Assembly (NCBI RefSeq): GCF_017744675.1
Contig: NZ_JAGIAV010000008.1
Location: 124,001 to 188,000 of the forward strand
From: Flavobacterium sp.
GTDB lineage: Bacteria; Bacteroidota; Bacteroidia; Flavobacteriales; Flavobacteriaceae
Reading direction: 5' to 3'
DNA length: 64,000 bases
Shown: positions 18,156 through 26,196 of the stretch, piece by piece
Layout of the letters: each line of letters starts with the position of its first letter
Numbering within the stretch: position 1 is the stretch's first letter
Notes under the pieces: generated by a model
What the model was told of the DNA's origin: nothing
What the model saw: the letters and a program-made list of their open reading frames with translations, nothing else
The model's database searches: none
Program-made: the position numbers and the translations under genes

Positions 18156-18908
18156 CTACTTTTTGTCTTCCTGATTTCTGTTGGTTATAGCTACCTTAAC
18201 TTCTTGAAGATTTTTGTTCACCTTAGTAATTACTTTTTCTCTAAAAGAAAGTTCCAGCTCGCCATCTACCTGATTTAGCAAATCGGCAGCATTGATTTTT
18301 ACTTTTGCTTTTTTGTTCTGATTTTGTACTAAGACCTTATTTTCGGCTGTTTCTAATAATTGGTCGACACTTTCTTTTTTTGAAGTTTCAGCAACTGCGG
18401 TTTGATTGTTTGTTGATTGTTTTTCTTGATTGTTTTTGATGATGATTGAAGACTCCTCTATTGGATTTGATTCGTTTTTAATAATTTTATTTGAAGTTTG
18501 TCCCGAAACTCTCGGATTACTTCTTTCGTTTTTAGTTACTGAAGTTTTTTCTGCAATTGCAGTTTTTGTTTTAGCCAAATCAATAGCATTTAAAATCGGT
18601 TCTGTTAGTGATTCTTCTTTGATGTTGGTTTTGGTTTCTTTCTCTTTTTCAACAACTACTGTTTCTGGTGTTTTAATCGCCTTTTTATTTTGATTGAAAA
18701 ACAGCATTCCAACCAATAAAAACCCAACCAGACTAGCCGCAATAAACAGCCATTTTCTTTTTGATTTTTTCGACTTAAGTTTAATTGGTTCTTTCTCTTC
18801 TGCTATACTCAACATTGCATCTAATCGATCCCAAGCTTTGTTGCTTGGTTCAATTTTACGTTGGTTTAGTTTTTCACGGAAATCCTTTTCAAAATTATTC
18901 GGTTCCAT
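18156..18908 (-). CDS. Putative anti-sigma factor, single-span membrane protein
   Basis: The 250 residues comprise a cytoplasmic N-terminus (FEKDFREKLNQRKIEPSNKA), one membrane span at about 50-70, and a Ser/Thr/Glu-rich extracytoplasmic region with many N, K and Q residues. The sequence EPSNKAWDRLDAML before a central span recurs in proteins encoded next to ECF sigma factors in Bacteroidota, where they probably act as anti-sigma factors. The start overlaps the sigma factor stop by 14 nt. The function is inferred from position and topology only; no ZAS or FecR signature is visible. Confidence 0.6.
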   Translation of the reverse strand: MEPNNFEKDFREKLNQRKIEPSNKAWDRLDAMLSIAEEKEPIKLKSKKSKRKWLFIAASLVGFLLVGMLFFNQNKKAIKTPETVVVEKEKETKTNIKEESLTEPILNAIDLAKTKTAIAEKTSVTKNERSNPRVSGQTSNKIIKNESNPIEESSIIIKNNQEKQSTNNQTAVAETSKKESVDQLLETAENKVLVQNQNKKAKVKINAADLLNQVDGELELSFREKVITKVNKNLQEVKVAITNRNQEDKK

Positions 18909-19455
18909 TATCTTGTTTTTTTAAAATAGTAATTTGTGTTTGCAGCATTTTTCTAGCGTGCGACAATTGCGATTTTGATGTTCCTTCGTTTATTCCTAAC
19001 ATCTTGGCAATTTCATTGTGTTTATAACCTTCAATCGCATATAAATTGAAAACCATTTTGTAGCCGTCTGGCAAAGCATCAATTAAATATTGAATTTGTT
19101 CTACAGTAAACTGACTGTCGATTTCGTTAAAGCTTTCTTCAACAAAAAATTCATCTTCGGTAAATTTTACTTTTTTCTGAACTCTTAAATACGAAATGCA
19201 TTCGTTAACCATAATTCGGCGGATCCAGCCTTCAAAACTTCCCTTGTGTTCAAACTTGCTTATATTGGTAAACACTTTCATGAAAGCTGTTATCATTACA
19301 TCTTCTGCCAATTGAATGTCCTTTATATATTGACGGCATACACTTAACATTTTTGAAGAAAACTTACTATAAATCTGTTGCTGCGCCTGACGATTGTTCT
19401 CGGCAGCCAGCTTTATGATTTTAGTTTCTTCTTGATGTAACTGAATAATTTTCAT
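18895..19455 (-). CDS. ECF-family RNA polymerase sigma factor
   Basis: This is a sigma-70 family ECF factor of 186 residues. Region 2 is ESF-like (IYSKFSSKMLSVCRQYI, DVMITAFMKVFTNISKFEHKGSFEGWIRRIMVN). Region 4 carries the HTH (LPDGYKMVFNLYAIEGYKHNEIAKMLGINEGTSKSQLSHAR). The frame stays open to 19581, but the longer start would add 42 unrelated residues, so the ATG at 19455 (MKIIQLHQEE) is chosen. It starts an apparent three-gene operon with a putative anti-sigma factor and a barrel protein. Confidence 0.9.
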   Translation of the reverse strand: MKIIQLHQEETKIIKLAAENNRQAQQQIYSKFSSKMLSVCRQYIKDIQLAEDVMITAFMKVFTNISKFEHKGSFEGWIRRIMVNECISYLRVQKKVKFTEDEFFVEESFNEIDSQFTVEQIQYLIDALPDGYKMVFNLYAIEGYKHNEIAKMLGINEGTSKSQLSHARKMLQTQITILKKQDNGTE

Positions 19456-19654
19456 TAATAAGCTTTCGGTTTTTGGTTTTAGAAACAGACTTCTATTAGC
19501 ATAGACGATTGTCGATTTGAAATGGTTGCATGAGGTTTGAAAAATTTCAATAAAAAAACTCCAAATTCCAAGACACATCAATACATGACTGATTTACAAC
19601 GAAGTAAACCAATTCTCTGATTGACAAATTTTCTGATTATCTAATTAAAAAAGA

Positions 19655-20632
19655 TTATTTCTTTCTTTCAATAACATAATTGACCATCAAAGTCAAAGCG
19701 TCTTTGTATTCTGAATCTTCGAAGTTTTGAAGTAATGCAAGTGCTTCTTGCTGAAATTGCACCATTTTGTTTTCGGCGTAAGCCAAACCATTATTGTTTT
19801 TTACAAAGGCAATCACTTCTTTTACGCGTTTTTTGTCTTTGTTGTGGTTTTTAATGGAGTTTATAAGCCACTTTTTTTCTTGAGGAGTACAAGTATTTAA
19901 AACATGAATTAAAGGCAAAGTCATTTTTTGCTCTTTAATATCTATTCCGGTTGGTTTTCCGATTGCTTCGTCGCTATAATCAAATAAATCATCTTTGATC
20001 TGAAAAGCCATTCCGATCAATTCGCCGAATTTGCGCATATATTCGACCTGAATATCATCTTCGATTACGGCTTTCGCGCCAAGCGCACAACAAGCTGCAA
20101 TAAGCGTTGCGGTTTTCTTTCTGATGATTTCGTAGTAAACGTCTTCGGTAATATCCAGTCTTCTTGCCTTTTCTATTTGAAGCAATTCTCCTTCGCTCAT
20201 TTCGCGAACGGCTACAGAAATAATTCTCAGTAAATCGAAATCGCCATTGTCAATAGAAAGCAATAATCCTTTAGACAATAAATAATCTCCGACCAAAACG
20301 GCAATTTTATTTTTCCAAAGCGCATTGATTGAGAAAAATCCGCGGCGGCGATTGCTGTCGTCTACAACATCATCGTGTACTAAAGTTGCGGTGTGAATTA
20401 ATTCGATTACTGAAGCTCCGCGATAGGTTCTTTCGTTTACCGTACCGCCAGAAACCATTTTTGCAGTAAGAAAAACAAACATCGGACGCATCTGTTTTCC
20501 TTTACGGTTTACGATATAATAGGTGATTCGGTTTAATAAGGCAACCTTAGAGGTCATCGACTCATGGAACTTTTTCTCGAAAAGTTCCATCTCGTTAAAA
20601 ATAGGCTGCTTTATTTGAGATGTAATATTCAT
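19655..20632 (-). CDS. ispB: Trans-polyprenyl diphosphate synthase
   Basis: This long-chain trans-isoprenyl diphosphate synthase probably makes the menaquinone side chain. The 325 residues have the first Asp-rich motif HDDVVDDSNRRRG (D87-D92), the second motif FQIKDDLFDY (about residue 213), GKQMRP for IPP binding and KKTATLI. The gene symbol follows the octaprenyl synthase; the actual chain length is not readable here. The start is only 8 nt from a -7 promoter element, so the mRNA is nearly leaderless. Confidence 0.9.
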   Translation of the reverse strand: MNITSQIKQPIFNEMELFEKKFHESMTSKVALLNRITYYIVNRKGKQMRPMFVFLTAKMVSGGTVNERTYRGASVIELIHTATLVHDDVVDDSNRRRGFFSINALWKNKIAVLVGDYLLSKGLLLSIDNGDFDLLRIISVAVREMSEGELLQIEKARRLDITEDVYYEIIRKKTATLIAACCALGAKAVIEDDIQVEYMRKFGELIGMAFQIKDDLFDYSDEAIGKPTGIDIKEQKMTLPLIHVLNTCTPQEKKWLINSIKNHNKDKKRVKEVIAFVKNNNGLAYAENKMVQFQQEALALLQNFEDSEYKDALTLMVNYVIERKK

Positions 20633-20640
20633 TTAGACTC

Positions 20641-20648
20641 CAAATATA
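20641..20648 (-). promoter_or_regulatory. -7 element giving a near-leaderless polyprenyl synthase mRNA
   Basis: The minus strand reads TATATTTG (TAnnTTTG) and ends 9 bases before the ATG at 20632. Transcription starting about six bases downstream would leave only a few untranslated bases. Confidence 0.55.
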
Positions 20649-20793
20649 CTATTTTAAATAAAAATACGTTGTCTATTTTAAGTTAGGATTTAAATATTTT
20701 ATGTCTTAATCTGAAAAAAAACTCCAAAAATAGCTCTAACTAATACTGATTTGAATTCATTGACTTAAAAGAAGAACCCAAAACTATTTATTT

Positions 20794-21654
20794 ATGAAAA
20801 CAAAACTTTTATTAATTAGCACTTGTATTACTATGTCTTTTTTCATTGGCTGTAATTCTGATGAAAAAACAAATGACGGATCGACAGCAAAGATTACCAA
20901 CGACGAGATTATAGCCAACTCTAAGATCGATGCTTCTGTTGAGGATGTTACTAACATTGCCGAAGATCAATTTAGCGCTCAGCTGAATGTAAATTCAAAA
21001 CCAAGCGGGACAATAAAAAATTATCTTCCGAGCTGTGCCACAATTACTACGGTTTTAACCAATAACACTTGGACAAAAACGGTAGATTTTGGTATGGAAG
21101 GCTGTACGCTCAATAACGGAAATACGGTAAAAGGTAAAATGGTTGTTTCTTTTTCAAACGATTTTACTTCTTCTACCCAAACTATCAGCTATACTTTTGA
21201 AGGTTTTTACCATAATGGCAAAAAAATTCAGGGAAGCAAAAGTATTGTGAGAACTATTAAAGAAACCAATATATTAGTAACGCCACATCCTGTTTCTACA
21301 GCTGCTATAGATTTGACTATTACTTTTGATGATGGAAAAGTTTACACTAGAAAAGGGACTTTGATAAAAGAAATGACTTCTGGTTATGATACTTGGTTTG
21401 ACTGGGACGACAATGTGTTTGTAGTTACCGGAAGCGGCTCTACAACTTTTCCTAACGGAGATACTTTCTCAGCAGAAATTACAACTCCTTTAGAATTTAA
21501 TGCGGCTTGCAGAAAATCTTTTGCTGTAAAAGGAATCGTTTCTATAACTAAAAATGGTGCTACGGCAACTATCGATTATGGAAACGGAGAATGCGATACT
21601 CTTGCAAAAGTTACTAAAGACGGAGTTACAGAAGAAGTAGATTTGAAAAAATAA
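20794..21654 (+). CDS. Hypothetical lipoprotein
   Basis: The 286 residues carry a lipoprotein signal peptide (MKTKLLLIST, then FFIGC with the acylated Cys at 20), followed by SDEKTNDGS. The remainder is rich in Thr and short beta-like repeats such as GNTVKGKMVVSF and GKVYTRKGTLIKE, suggesting a periplasmic or surface beta-structure. I do not recognise the family. It is a single gene, divergent from the polyprenyl synthase and ended by a hairpin. Confidence 0.75.
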   Translation: MKTKLLLISTCITMSFFIGCNSDEKTNDGSTAKITNDEIIANSKIDASVEDVTNIAEDQFSAQLNVNSKPSGTIKNYLPSCATITTVLTNNTWTKTVDFGMEGCTLNNGNTVKGKMVVSFSNDFTSSTQTISYTFEGFYHNGKKIQGSKSIVRTIKETNILVTPHPVSTAAIDLTITFDDGKVYTRKGTLIKEMTSGYDTWFDWDDNVFVVTGSGSTTFPNGDTFSAEITTPLEFNAACRKSFAVKGIVSITKNGATATIDYGNGECDTLAKVTKDGVTEEVDLKK

Positions 21655-21670
21655 ATTGTCTATTTTGTCC

Positions 21671-21718
21671 AAAAAAAAAGCATAAAAACAAGTTTCTCGT
21701 TTTTAATGCTTTTTTTTT
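21671..21718 (+). terminator. Terminator after the hypothetical lipoprotein
   Basis: An AAGCATAAAAAC / GTTTTTAATGCTT stem with one bulge is followed by a run of nine T. Confidence 0.75.
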
Positions 21719-21726
21719 GTATTCAA

Positions 21727-21879
21727 ATGTCCCGCTGGGACATTATTAACATTACCATTATTACTACCGACCAAATGTTATCCACCAAATTCTACCGACC
21801 AAATACTCCTAGCGGAGTATATCTTGAAGTACCTTGATTCTTTTTTTATTACCAATCTTACCTTCCTAGCGGAGTATGT
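21727..21879. repeat. Cluster of short palindromes (REP-like) before rlmN 3' end
   Basis: AATGTCCC-GCT-GGGACATT lies at about 21726-21744, and ATACTCC-TAGC-GGAGTAT at about 21803-21820. A third partial copy (CCTAGCGGAGTATG) lies near 21864. The words ACCGACCAAAT also repeat. Short GC-rich stems with 3-4 nt loops in an AT-rich spacer look like REP-type units. No tyrosine transposase gene is in the window. Confidence 0.7.
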
Positions 21880-22923
21880 TTATGCTTCTTTGTTGGCTAA
21901 TTGACCGCAAGCGGCGTCGATGTCTTTTCCTCGGCTTCTTCTCACTTTTACTACTACTCCGATATTTTCTAGTGCTTTTATGTACGCCATGATTGATTCT
22001 TCTGAAGCTTGCTGGAATTCTCCATCATCAATTGGATTGTATTCAATTAAATTGACTTTACAAGGCACGTATTTACAGAATTTCACCAAAGCATCAACAG
22101 AAGCTTTATCGTCGTTGATTCCTTTCCAAACTACATATTCGTACGAGATTTTGCTTTTGGTTTTTCTATACCAATATTCTAAAGCTTCTCGCAAATCTTT
22201 TAAAGGAAAGTTTTTACTGAAAGGCATAATGCGAGCGCGAGTTTCGTCTATAGCAGAGTGTAGAGAAACTGCCAGTTTAAACTTCACATCATCGTCTGCC
22301 ATTTTCTTGATCATTTTCGGAATTCCTGAGGTCGAAACCATGATTCGTTTTGGAGACATTCCCAAACCTTCTTCTGAAGTAATCATGTCAATTGCTTTAA
22401 TGACATTGTTATAATTCATTAAAGGTTCTCCCATTCCCATAAAAACAATATTCGAAAGCGGATGATTATAGTACAAACGGCTTTCTTTATCAATAGCCAG
22501 AACTTGGTCATAAATTTCACCTGGTTCTAGATTACGCATTCTTTTTAATCTTGCTGTAGCGCAGAAATTACAATCTAAACTGCACCCAACCTGACTAGAA
22601 ACACAAGCAGTAGTTCTAGTCTCTGTCGGAATTAAAACAGATTCAACCACAAGTCCGTCATGAAGCCTTACGGCATTTTTTACCGTTCCATCACTACTTT
22701 TTTGCATTGTATCAACCTTAATGTGATTGATTACAAAGTTATTTTCAAGCATAGACCTTGTAGCTTTTGCCACGTTTGTCATGTCTTCAAAACTGTGAGC
22801 GCCTTTGCTCCATAACCATTCGTAAACCTGATTTCCTCGGAAAGCTTTATCTCCATTTTCAACAAAAAAATCGCGAAGCTGTTCTTTTGATAAGGCTCGT
22901 ATGTCTTTTTTCTCCATTTGCAT
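21880..22923 (-). CDS. rlmN: RlmN, 23S rRNA A2503 / tRNA A37 C2-methyltransferase
   Basis: RlmN is a radical SAM enzyme that methylates A2503 of 23S rRNA and A37 of some tRNAs. The 347 residues carry the radical SAM motif C114-x3-C118-x2-C121 (GCSLDCNFCAT), GMGEPLMNY, VSTSGIPKMI and SLHSA. The C-terminal RRSRGKDIDAACGQLA includes the methyl-carrying catalytic Cys. The start at 22923 falls almost on the predicted transcription start, so the second Met (22917) is an alternative. Confidence 0.96.
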   Translation of the reverse strand: MQMEKKDIRALSKEQLRDFFVENGDKAFRGNQVYEWLWSKGAHSFEDMTNVAKATRSMLENNFVINHIKVDTMQKSSDGTVKNAVRLHDGLVVESVLIPTETRTTACVSSQVGCSLDCNFCATARLKRMRNLEPGEIYDQVLAIDKESRLYYNHPLSNIVFMGMGEPLMNYNNVIKAIDMITSEEGLGMSPKRIMVSTSGIPKMIKKMADDDVKFKLAVSLHSAIDETRARIMPFSKNFPLKDLREALEYWYRKTKSKISYEYVVWKGINDDKASVDALVKFCKYVPCKVNLIEYNPIDDGEFQQASEESIMAYIKALENIGVVVKVRRSRGKDIDAACGQLANKEA

Positions 22924-22927
22924 GCTG

Positions 22928-22935
22928 CAAAGTTA
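22928..22935 (-). promoter_or_regulatory. -7 promoter element for rlmN
   Basis: The minus strand reads TAACTTTG (TAnnTTTG), 4 bases from the first ATG. This implies an essentially leaderless message, or initiation at the second Met. Confidence 0.5.
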
Positions 22936-23141
22936 ACTTATTTCCAGTATTTTCTAAAACTTAAAGCGCTTTACGGCTTTTTTCTTGATTTTTTCTCCCA
23001 AAAAATAGATTAAAAAAAGCGATAACATTCTTTTTCAACAAAAGAAACACAATCCACTAATAATAAACCATTTAAACTTAAATCTTATTTCAAAAAAGAT
23101 ACAATCTCAGCAATAATAGACCTTCACGCTCTTAACTATAA
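22936..23141. other. AT-rich divergent spacer, no gene seen
   Basis: This region lies between the rlmN promoter and the yceI control block. I see no open frame with a start, no tRNA and no strong hairpin here. Confidence 0.6.
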
Positions 23142-23206
23142 CTATTTAATAAAACTTTAGCCATGATTTTTATCATTCCGTTTTCTACGCGCGCGCGATA
23201 ATTTTG
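23142..23206 (+). promoter_or_regulatory. Control region of the first yceI gene: FNR/CRP-like dyad plus -7 element
   Basis: A 35-bp block (23142-23176) is 31/35 identical to one before the second yceI gene (24013-24047). Its end is the dyad ATGAT-TTTT-ATCAT (23163-23176), whose core TGAT-N4-ATCA matches FNR/CRP-type boxes. TAATTTTG at 23199-23206 matches TAnnTTTG. With a start site about 6 nt on, the dyad centre is near -42, a class II activator position. An alternating CG stretch lies between them. Confidence 0.65.
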
Positions 23207-23297
23207 GCCTAAAAAATAAGGATAGCTTTTGATTCTTTTACCACTAAGAAGATCTTAAAGCTTCCTCATTTGAATGATTAACCTATACTTTATCTAC

Positions 23298-23858
23298 ATG
23301 AAAACAATTCAATCATTTTTACTGACTGTAATTTTTACAGCAATAGCATTACAAGCAAATGCACAAAAGAATTATAGCGTAGCCGCAAACTCAACTTTTG
23401 AAGTAGCAGGAACTTCTACAGTACACGACTGGGTAATGAAATCTACTGAAGGGACAGGAATGGCCAATTTAATAGTTAAAGATTCTAAGCTTGCCAGCAT
23501 AAACAGTTTAAAGGTTTCATTATTGGCCGAAAGCTTAAAAAGCTATAAAGAAAGTATGGACAAAGTCGCTTATGAAGCTCTAGATACCGAAACCCATAAA
23601 TATATTGAATACATTTTAAAATCTGCTGAAAAGATAGATGAGAACACCTGGAACTTAACAGGAGTTTATACTATTGCAGGTGTAAGCAAAGAATATAAAA
23701 CTCAGGTAAAAGTAACGACAAGCCAAGGAAAAATTATTCTGCAAGGTTCTAACCAAATTACTTTTGGCGATTTTGAAATGACTCCTCCTAAAGCTGCTCT
23801 TGGAGTTGTAAAAGCAGGAAAAGATTTAACTGTAATCTTCAATATCATTTTAAGCTAA
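23298..23858 (+). CDS. YceI-family periplasmic protein 1
   Basis: This YceI/lipocalin-like beta-barrel is predicted secreted: signal peptide MKTIQSFLLTVIF... with AQA-type cleavage before QKNYSV. The mature protein has the opening strand YSVAANSTFEVAGTSTVHDWVMKS, a centre MDKVAYEALDTETHKYIEYILKS, and the ending FEMTPPKAALGVVKAGKDLTV. YceI proteins bind polyisoprenoid or amphiphilic ligands in a hydrophobic pocket; the ligand here is unknown. An upstream ATG at 23274 is in frame, but the start at 23298 gives a normal signal peptide. It is about 50% similar by eye to the second copy. Confidence 0.88.
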   Translation: MKTIQSFLLTVIFTAIALQANAQKNYSVAANSTFEVAGTSTVHDWVMKSTEGTGMANLIVKDSKLASINSLKVSLLAESLKSYKESMDKVAYEALDTETHKYIEYILKSAEKIDENTWNLTGVYTIAGVSKEYKTQVKVTTSQGKIILQGSNQITFGDFEMTPPKAALGVVKAGKDLTVIFNIILS

Positions 23859-23876
23859 AAAGAACCAGTTTCTATT

Positions 23877-23899
23877 CTTAAAAAAACATCTTTTTTAAG
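23877..23899 (+). terminator. Weak AT-only hairpin after yceI 1
   Basis: CTTAAAAAA pairs with TTTTTTAAG around CATC, 18 nt after the stop. The stem is AT-rich and therefore a weak terminator candidate. Confidence 0.35.
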
Positions 23900-24012
23900 A
23901 TTTCATTTTTTCTAATCAAATGTTAAAAACTAGCATTTTGACAAAACTCTGTATTGTTTTTTGCTTTGATAACGGAATCTAAAAAAATGAAAACGTTGTA
24001 GTTATTAAATAG

Positions 24013-24077
24013 CTATTTAATAAAATTTTAACAATGACTTTTATCATAAAATAAGCTGATATATAGGCTGATCTTTG
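24013..24077 (+). promoter_or_regulatory. Control region of the second yceI operon: FNR/CRP-like dyad
   Basis: This block (24013-24047) has the dyad ATGAC-TTTT-ATCAT at 24034-24047. GATCTTTG at 24070-24077 is one mismatch from TAnnTTTG. The 22-nt gap from dyad to -7 element is identical to that before the first yceI gene, although the intervening bases differ. Confidence 0.6.
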
Positions 24078-24152
24078 ATACAAGTTAAAATAACAACTCT
24101 TAGTACTAAAAGAAACAAGCCTATATCTTAACTTATTTTTTACAATAAAAAC

Positions 24153-24731
24153 ATGACAAAAATGAAAACTAATAAAACAAAATTATTCGCTCTTGTTGTT
24201 GCAATTTTAGGAATTACCTCATTTGCTACAGCACAAAAATCATACACCTTAGATAGCAAATCAACTTTTTCTGTAGCGGGCACCTCTACACTTCATGACT
24301 GGGAAATGAAATCGGCTTCTGGAACTGGAACAGCCACTTTAAACATTGCTAATGGAAAACTAACCGACATAGAAGCTTTGACAGTTACTCTTTTGGCAGA
24401 AAGTGTAAAAAGCGAGAAAAAAAGCATGGATAAAGTGGCTTATGAAACCCTAAAAACAGATAAAAACAAACAAATTAAATATGTTCTTAAATCTGCTGAA
24501 AAAGTAAATGAAACTACTTGGGAACTAACGGGAACTTACACCATTGCTGGAGTTAGCAAAGTTTATAAAACATCTGTAAAAACTACTGTTACAAAAGATG
24601 GATTAAACCTTCAGGGATCTAATAAAATCACTTTTACAGAATTCGGAATGAAGTCTCCAACAGCAATGCTTGGAACAATAAAAACAGGGCAAGACCTGAC
24701 TATAAAATTTAATTTAAACTTTAATTTATAA
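24153..24731 (+). CDS. YceI-family periplasmic protein 2
   Basis: A second YceI-like secreted protein of 192 residues (or 189 from the Met at 24162). The signal peptide TKLFALVVAILGITSFATA ends before QKSYTL. The mature protein parallels the first copy: STFSVAGTSTLHDWEMKS, MDKVAYETLKTDKNKQIKYVLKSAEKVNETTWELTGTY, and SPTAMLGTIKTGQDLTI. It starts an operon with the porin-like gene 3 nt downstream and a third, divergent YceI-like gene. Confidence 0.9.
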   Translation: MTKMKTNKTKLFALVVAILGITSFATAQKSYTLDSKSTFSVAGTSTLHDWEMKSASGTGTATLNIANGKLTDIEALTVTLLAESVKSEKKSMDKVAYETLKTDKNKQIKYVLKSAEKVNETTWELTGTYTIAGVSKVYKTSVKTTVTKDGLNLQGSNKITFTEFGMKSPTAMLGTIKTGQDLTIKFNLNFNL

Positions 24732-24734
24732 GCC

Positions 24735-26186
24735 ATGAAGAAGATTTATATCCTACTTATTACGGTAATCAGCACCTTTACCGTCCAGGCACAAGTGAGC
24801 TTTGGAAATATGCAAAACCAAATTTCTAGAGGTAAAGATGGTATCAACGTTTTTGACGTTCAAAAAGACAATAGAGAATTTAAAGGTCTTAGTATTGACC
24901 TTGGTGGAGCTTTCAATATGGATTTTCAAGCAACAAATTCATTCAACGACCAACCTAATAACATTACGACTATAACTACTACAGCTGGGGGTACTACCAC
25001 TAGATCAATTACAGGATATCGTTTAATGAATACCGAAAATAATTTTACGCTTCCCGCTGCTGATATGTATATTGGCGCTCAATTGTTTGATGGAGTAAGA
25101 GTAAATTTAGATGTTTATTTAGCTTCAAGACATCACAATGATTCTTATGTGAAAGGCGGTTACTTGCAAATTGACAAATTAGACTTCATCAAAAAAGACT
25201 TCTTAGCCGATTTCATGAAGTATGCTACCATTAAAATTGGGCAAATGGAGAACAATATTGGTGATGCTCATTTCAGAGGTTCTGATAATGGTAATACAAT
25301 ACGAAATGCATTTGTTGGAAATAACATCATGTATTCTTTCACTACAGAAATGGGTATGGAGGTTTACTACAATAGAAATGGTTTGGTAAGTATGTTAGGT
25401 GTTACAAACGGTAATTTGAATCAAAGTAACGAAGAAGTTTTCTACCCTTCTGGTCCAAATGCAAATACAACACATAGTCCTTCAATCTTAGCTAAACTTG
25501 GTTATGACAAACAGCTTAATGAAGATTTAAGAATAAGATTAACTGGTTCTTATTACCATAATGCAAATCTTGGTAATGCAAACATTTACTCTGCTAATAG
25601 ATCAGGATTTGGTTATTGGGGTGTATTGAATAATAACGCTTATAAAAATACTATTACTAAGACCGATGCTAACGGTACTGTTATTTCTACAACTACTACT
25701 GATATTCCTACTAGTTTCAGCAAGACATCTACTCCAGAGGCAACGTTTAACCCTAATTTCAAAAATTGGGCTACTACCTACATGATTAACCCTTTTGTAA
25801 AATACAAAGGACTTGAATTCTTCGGAACTATCGAATTAGCTTCAGGAGGAGATAAAGCTGGTACTGACGACAAACGTACCGCTAATCAATATGCTTCAGA
25901 GCTTATTTACAGATTCGGAAAAACGGAACAATTCTATATCGGAGGAAAATACAATACGGTATCTGGAAAATTATCTAATGCCGATGCTAAAAAGGTTACT
26001 GTAGATAAATTTGAAGCAAGTGCTGGCTGGTTTATGACTAAAAACATTTTAGCTAAATTAAACTATGTTAATCAAAAATATAAAGATTATTCACAATTTA
26101 CAGGAGATCCTGCTACTGGAAATCTAAACAACTTTTATGGTGGTAAATTTGAAGGTTTAGTATTCGAAGCAACAATTGCATTCTAA
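24735..26186 (+). CDS. Porin-like outer-membrane protein in the yceI operon
   Basis: The 483 residues begin with a signal peptide (MKKIYILLITVISTFTVQAQ). The rest has alternating hydrophobic/polar strands with aromatic girdles, for example MYIGAQLFDGVRVNLDVYLASRHH and KLGYDKQLNEDLRIRLTGSYYHN. It ends GGKFEGLVFEATIAF, a typical final outer-membrane strand with C-terminal Phe. It resembles phosphate-selective or general porin-like proteins of Bacteroidota but has no motif I can name. It starts 3 nt after the second yceI gene, so co-translation is likely and a joint role with YceI in handling an amphiphile is an inference. Confidence 0.75.
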   Translation: MKKIYILLITVISTFTVQAQVSFGNMQNQISRGKDGINVFDVQKDNREFKGLSIDLGGAFNMDFQATNSFNDQPNNITTITTTAGGTTTRSITGYRLMNTENNFTLPAADMYIGAQLFDGVRVNLDVYLASRHHNDSYVKGGYLQIDKLDFIKKDFLADFMKYATIKIGQMENNIGDAHFRGSDNGNTIRNAFVGNNIMYSFTTEMGMEVYYNRNGLVSMLGVTNGNLNQSNEEVFYPSGPNANTTHSPSILAKLGYDKQLNEDLRIRLTGSYYHNANLGNANIYSANRSGFGYWGVLNNNAYKNTITKTDANGTVISTTTTDIPTSFSKTSTPEATFNPNFKNWATTYMINPFVKYKGLEFFGTIELASGGDKAGTDDKRTANQYASELIYRFGKTEQFYIGGKYNTVSGKLSNADAKKVTVDKFEASAGWFMTKNILAKLNYVNQKYKDYSQFTGDPATGNLNNFYGGKFEGLVFEATIAF

Positions 26187-26196
26187 TATAAAAAAA

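Noticed and set aside
21727..21879. A CRISPR array
   Set aside because: The repeated units are palindromes of different sequence without regular spacers and no cas gene is nearby.
23177..23198. The alternating CG stretch as a Z-DNA or special site
   Set aside because: It is short, and the second yceI promoter has a different spacer at the same place, so only the spacing seems constrained.
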